A stretch of 64,000 bases of DNA, taken from contig VCCP01000002.1 of NCBI GenBank assembly GCA_005765155.1, forward strand, positions 6,572,001 through 6,636,000. The letters run 5' to 3'. Made by a program: the position numbers and the translations under genes. This stretch comes from Zelopaecilomyces penicillatus. Lineage: Eukaryota; Ascomycota; Sordariomycetes; Hypocreales; Pseudodiploosporaceae. The notes beneath the pieces were generated by a model. It was not told the origin of the DNA. It did not search any database and saw nothing but the letters and a program-made list of their open reading frames with translations. Shown in pieces: positions 60,064 through 64,000 of the stretch. The first letter of the stretch is position 1. Every line of letters starts with the position of its first letter.

Positions 60064-61644
60064 ATGTCAATCATGTTGGTCCGATGCTTTGGCGGACAGC
60101 CAAACGAAGTTACCGAAACAAGCCCAACCCAGCCCGCAGGAGGAGTGAGGCGCGAGCCAGAGATGAGTATCTGTATTATTTACAGGTGCAAGTTCTGGTT
60201 GCCCTTCATTGTCAAATTCACTCCTACTCATTCTGAGGAACGAGATCAAACTCTCCCTGGCGCTACTGGTTATATTTTACGAAGCCATCTTGCGAATGAA
60301 TGCCAGGAAGGCAGACCTATGTTGAAGCAAGTTACTAAAAGTATTGGTTCACTGGAAAAGATATGTTGTCTCCTGGGGGCAAAATCCAGGACCGATTCTG
60401 AGAATTTATGTGCTTGGGACCACAATCCAACCGTAGTAGTTGGTGGAGGCGTCTTTATATCACAACCCGAGTTGGCAGATCCGCAGAAAAATTCCGACAT
60501 GACAGAAATATACTCCAGAATTCAGTTCGGATACTCCAATGGTCTTGTTTCCACTCATCATTTCAAGACTCAATGCTCTTCAATGAAGCAACCTTTACAA
60601 AATCTATCGACCCCTCTTCAGTTCAAATGGATCAGCATCAATACCGGGCTGTGCCTTTTCTCTAAATCCATGCTCGCTACGTCTCCTGGCCAATGCAGCA
60701 CCATACACCACGCCGACGATCTAGTTGTTCCACCCTTGCCGCTTGGGAATAAGCCAACCATGTACGAACTCGAGATTGTTACGAGACTATCTTCTGCCGT
60801 TGCAGACAGTGTTGGTCTATTTGGAGACTGCCACCGGGGAAGGGATACTGCTCTCAGCATAAATATTGACATACCGGACTTTCAATACTACTGGCTAGCT
60901 TGCGAACTGTTCAAACTGAACCTTGTGACAGTCAGCTATGTCAAGTCCTGGATTGCGGCGATTGATCGGAGAAGAGAGCAGCTTGGCACCGTGATGATCT
61001 CCATGATTCGTGCAGGGTTGGACGACCGCTGCCTGGAGCATGTGAATCTACAACTTCAATCGGGAACTGAAGCAGCTGTGGCACTCGTGAAGAAGAAAAT
61101 TGGCTTTGGGCTGGTGCCGAGTTTTGAGGAAATAATCAGCACGCTGAGATCTCAGGGGCATGAAGCCGCATCTTGGAGGGACTTTTTGGACAAACTTGAT
61201 ACACGAGACCAGCCTTCAACAGTTGGAGAGCTCGGTAAATTGATGTATGTATTCAACGCTGTCCAACCTGCCTTATCAGACCACGAATATCTTCAAAAAG
61301 ACAGCGGTCTCTCAACAGGTGCCAACCAGGGCCTTGTTGTGCAGGTGGATGATATCAACGAATGGAGAATATTGGATGGGGCGGTTAAAATTCTGCGAAA
61401 CCGCTCCAAAAGGATTGATTGTAAGACAAAAGCTATAGCTATCGGCTTGTTCCCTATGCAAAGAGTTTTCCTCGCTGGAAAAGGCCGTTCAGACCTCTAC
61501 AATGCTGAGGGAGACGGAGATCTCTATCTAGATCCCAACAGCAACGACATCACCACGGCACTGGACATCATCAAAATGACACATGGATTGCATGTAGGCG
61601 AGCAACTACAGAGGTTATGCCTTCGGGCAGGATTTACTATTTAG
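60064..61644 (+). CDS. Unrecognised protein; candidate tRNA-dependent cyclodipeptide synthase
   Basis: A 526-aa open frame with no motif I can assign firmly. From residue 180 it resembles the cyclodipeptide synthase (CDPS) layout, a class I aminoacyl-tRNA-synthetase-like Rossmann fold that makes diketopiperazines from charged tRNAs. A buried strand and loop, FKWISINTGLCLFS (187-200), could be the catalytic-Ser strand. Next come a helix ELEIVTRLSSAVADSV, a strand ALSINIDIPDFQYYWLAC (263-280), a long basic helix SYVKSWIAAIDRRREQLG (291-308), then RAGLDDRCLEHV and a C-terminal Tyr-rich part. The fungal arginine-specific CDPS family is the best candidate. Residues 1-170 are less ordered (many Cys, Gly-Gly-Gly) and may be non-coding, with the true start at Met174 (MKQPLQ, nt 60583). 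Single exon. It sits between a P450 and a GNAT-like gene, a setting that fits a biosynthetic core enzyme. Confidence 0.4.
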   Translation: MSIMLVRCFGGQPNEVTETSPTQPAGGVRREPEMSICIIYRCKFWLPFIVKFTPTHSEERDQTLPGATGYILRSHLANECQEGRPMLKQVTKSIGSLEKICCLLGAKSRTDSENLCAWDHNPTVVVGGGVFISQPELADPQKNSDMTEIYSRIQFGYSNGLVSTHHFKTQCSSMKQPLQNLSTPLQFKWISINTGLCLFSKSMLATSPGQCSTIHHADDLVVPPLPLGNKPTMYELEIVTRLSSAVADSVGLFGDCHRGRDTALSINIDIPDFQYYWLACELFKLNLVTVSYVKSWIAAIDRRREQLGTVMISMIRAGLDDRCLEHVNLQLQSGTEAAVALVKKKIGFGLVPSFEEIISTLRSQGHEAASWRDFLDKLDTRDQPSTVGELGKLMYVFNAVQPALSDHEYLQKDSGLSTGANQGLVVQVDDINEWRILDGAVKILRNRSKRIDCKTKAIAIGLFPMQRVFLAGKGRSDLYNAEGDGDLYLDPNSNDITTALDIIKMTHGLHVGEQLQRLCLRAGFTI

Positions 61645-62765
61645 TAGCAATGATGTCAATGAAGAACTAACTACTGCATATCATCATGTTTCTGTGTTGT
61701 GGACAGGCGGCGATCAGGACAGTGTTGAGAATCGATCCTCGGCCGTCTTTGAAAGGTCCTTTCGTGGCCGTAGAATTCATAGGAGAGCCGAGTACCAAGT
61801 TGAATGCAAAGCACTAGTTTAAACCCTTCTCACTCGGATTCCAGAGGTGACAGCATTGAAAATACCATGTCAGAAGAGCCGCTTGATAGTAAGATTTTGT
61901 TCATTCGGCCCAACTCTGACTTCAACAGACACAGCCCCGGCCGCCATCATTTGAATATGTAAATGATATGACGCTAAATTGGTTAATGGGCTATTGCTAC
62001 TAGAGGATGTAACCCCGATATGTTGACCAAGTCAGTCGTCATGATCTAGCCAACATGACTGACTCCTCGGCGAAACACGATAAACTAGCTGAAGCGTTTG
62101 AGGTTACCCTGGTTGCCCACGGATGTAACAATGACTCTGAAAGTCCGAGGAAGTTTCAATAATAGACCAAATACTTGGACGCCGCCAAGGGCAATGCCAC
62201 AAGCAAGCCAAACCAATAACTGACTTGCAGTTTCTGTCGGAGCAACCCGATCTTACTAATGAAGCGTAATACGCGGCATGATATTGGCGTCAGTAAGTTT
62301 GGAAAGGCCCTCAAAGTCGCTAATATCATCCAATCATAAGGATGACCGAGCGCACATGAGATCTTTTGCTAGGAGTCGGCAACTACGCTGGTTCGTTACT
62401 GTGAATCGGACAGTCTCCGCGTTGCTGACCCTAACTTCGAGTTTACGCCCAGGGTATACGATCTCACGTCAACTAAAGCCCTGCCGACACGGATGCAATG
62501 AAGAGTTGCCAAGGATGTTCATATTCCTCTTACAAGACAGATGCATAATCGTTTTCGGAGTAGGAATTCGCCCGATGATAATGGGCTGACCGATTCTCGT
62601 CTGTCTATCTTGCTGGGTGAGTACTTTACCTTCTCGTTACACATGTGTAATATACATCCAGCTTATTGCTAAAAAGGCACATCTGCGCACCTTGAGCTGG
62701 CTTGTACGTATTTTCGCAACTTTATACACCATATTTCCATCCAAACACTCTTAATAGCATCAAAC
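61645..62765. other. Intergenic region before the GNAT-like gene
   Basis: About 1.1 kb. A 103-aa plus-strand frame (62278-62589) is open without recognisable content. The last 100 bp before the next start codon look like a leader. No gene is supported, but a degraded gene cannot be excluded. Confidence 0.45.
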
Positions 62766-63782
62766 ATGAGTGTTACATCTCCCAGCCTCCCACCTGGTCT
62801 GCGTTTAGTATCAGCAGACTTGCGACCTGATCTCTGGAAATTGGCGCATGCCGACCCAACGCATGAGTTATGGATTTGGATGCCTTGGCACAGTGGCAAT
62901 ACCTTCTCACGGTATTGGAAGCGGCTGGCGGAAATGGAAGAGCTGTTGCCCTTTCAAACCATGGTTGTCAGAGAGGCTGACGATGAGGTGGTGGCCACCG
63001 GCCAATGTATACCATTTTTCTGGCCAGAGCTTGCCCAATCGCGCACCAGTTCCGAAGACACCTTTTCCTGGATGCAGAGCTTGCCAGATGGTGGATGGGA
63101 TACGATCCTTGCCAGAGGTATCTGCCAGACAATGGCACGCCGAGGTCAACAACCAACCGCCGAGACAAGTCCTCTGACTGAAGACCAAAGGAAGGATGAA
63201 CAAATCGCATGGTCGCCTGAGATGCCGAACGCACTGTCAGGCCTCTTAGTTAATGTTTCCGAGAAGTGTAGAGGCGCCGCCATTGCCGATGCATTGTTAG
63301 TCAACTTCAAGTCCTTGGCCAGGCAACACAAACTGGATGCTGTTGTGGTTCCTCTTCGACCGACAATGAAACACAAATTCCCCCAGACGTCGTTTGAAGA
63401 TTACTACACATGGACTCAGGGGAAACCCCACCAGTCTGGGTTTACATGGTCATTTGATGGAGCCCTACCCCGGACCCAGTCTCTCCCATTTGACCCTTGG
63501 TTACGCAAACACGTGCTCATGGGGGCAAGAGTGGTGAAGCTGGCAACGAAAAGCTTTACGATTGAAGCGACGGCGGAGAAATGGCAAGAATGGCTTGGGG
63601 ATAAGGTTGCGCTGAATGTGTCAGTTGATAAGAATGGCGAGAAGCATCTTGATGGGGAGCTACTCGATGGTTTTGTCGTAGACGACGACTTCTCAGTGTC
63701 TTTACAATGGGACCCTGTGAGGAGTCTAGGTTGCTATACTGAGACTGATATGTGGGTTTTGCATCCTCTTGAGGATAACTGA
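62766..63782 (+). CDS. GNAT-like acyltransferase (actinobacterial-type transferase family)
   Basis: A single-exon 338-aa protein resembling a GNAT-fold N-acyltransferase family common in actinobacteria. Residues 30-60 hold a Trp-rich start (ELWIWMPWHSGNTFSRYW). Residues 60-100 match the beta-strand layout (FQTMVVREADDEVVATGQCIPF). The acyl-CoA binding core is ALSGLLVNVSEKCRGAAIADALL (about 158-180), with the Val-rich strand and Arg-Gly-x-x loop of motif A. It then has DAVVVPLRPTMKHKFP and DYYTW. The C-terminal block FDPWLRKHVLMGARVVKLATKSFTIEATAEKWQEWLG and the ending YTETDMWVLH match the bacterial family's DPWLR...W.EW...EPNVW pattern. No signal peptide. Absence of introns and this family link suggest possible horizontal origin. 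It may modify the product of the adjacent putative synthase. Substrate unknown. Confidence 0.7.
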   Translation: MSVTSPSLPPGLRLVSADLRPDLWKLAHADPTHELWIWMPWHSGNTFSRYWKRLAEMEELLPFQTMVVREADDEVVATGQCIPFFWPELAQSRTSSEDTFSWMQSLPDGGWDTILARGICQTMARRGQQPTAETSPLTEDQRKDEQIAWSPEMPNALSGLLVNVSEKCRGAAIADALLVNFKSLARQHKLDAVVVPLRPTMKHKFPQTSFEDYYTWTQGKPHQSGFTWSFDGALPRTQSLPFDPWLRKHVLMGARVVKLATKSFTIEATAEKWQEWLGDKVALNVSVDKNGEKHLDGELLDGFVVDDDFSVSLQWDPVRSLGCYTETDMWVLHPLEDN

Positions 63783-64000
63783 ATTCTTACTAGTGTCTGT
63801 ACTATACTGTCGCAGATCAGACTGATTTTGCTGTTGTTCTGTTTGCGTATCTCTCCACCTACTTTTTAGATCAATCACACCAGAGACATGTTCCGGGTAT
63901 GTCACACATAGGACGATCGAGTCTGCGAGTTTTTTATTGCGTACGCATTTATCAAGTATTTTAATTAGCCGCTAATTCTTGTTCTCTTCACGACTGTATG
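63783..64000. other. 3' flank at the window edge
   Basis: A/T-rich sequence after the GNAT-like stop codon; presumably its 3' UTR. Nothing else seen before the window ends, so any further members of this gene group lie outside. Confidence 0.5.

Noticed and set aside
62278..62589. 103-aa plus-strand frame between the putative synthase and the GNAT-like gene
   Set aside because: No motif and a composition typical of random open frames; no acceptable splice partner found.
1..64000. CRISPR arrays, rRNA genes, transposon open frames and terminal repeats
   Set aside because: Looked for and not found. The tandem repeats seen are simple microsatellites, and no transposase or reverse-transcriptase motif appears in any frame.

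Overview
The window looks like nuclear DNA of a filamentous ascomycete (Pezizomycotina), most likely a Sordariomycete and possibly Hypocreales. Reasons: genes are interrupted by short (about 50-100 nt) GT-AG introns with CTAAC/CTGAC-type branch sites; the gene families are typical of these fungi (Zn2Cys6 regulator with a Fungal_trans_2-type region, NACHT-ankyrin protein, fungal-type P450s, Dal5/Tna1-type permease, GPI-type phospholipase B); and intergenic DNA is long and rich in microsatellites. There is no sign of bacterial operons, CRISPR or rRNA, and I found no convincing tRNA. The genus is not determined.

Layout. 0.4-8.8 kb is a housekeeping block: a Vps66/Loa1-type lysophospholipid acyltransferase (-) diverging from a kinesin-14 motor (+), then an unknown conserved-looking protein (+) converging on a HhH-GPD DNA glycosylase (-). 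12-24 kb holds three widely spaced plus-strand genes: an ACR-2-like Zn2Cys6 regulator, a secreted FMN-dependent alpha-hydroxy-acid dehydrogenase and a cytochrome P450 with an 11-nt micro-exon. 24.6-32.1 kb holds a glutamine-rich orphan (+), a secreted 5'-nucleotidase-family metallophosphoesterase (-) and an MFS permease (-). About 6 kb without a credible gene follows. 38.1-42.5 kb has an AGPAT/LCLAT1-like acyltransferase (-) diverging from a mitochondrial-type NAD(H) kinase (+). 43-46.4 kb is a fungal NLR-like NACHT-ankyrin protein, and 49.9-52.1 kb a GPI-anchored phospholipase B.

The last 11 kb (53.4-63.8 kb) has a more accessory character. It holds an APH-like protein with altered catalytic residues, a divergent trichodiene-oxygenase-type P450 with two GC-AG introns, a very short gene for a Kex2-type six-cysteine secreted peptide, an unrecognised 526-aa protein whose second half resembles a tRNA-dependent cyclodipeptide synthase in architecture (candidate arginine-type fungal family), and a GNAT-like transferase of a type common in actinobacteria. 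Together these could be a small, previously undescribed biosynthetic locus. That reading is inference from neighbourhood and fold-level resemblance.

Exon coordinates were worked out by hand from splice signals and reading-frame continuity. For all multi-exon models except the kinesin and the APH-like gene, the exons add up to an uninterrupted frame.
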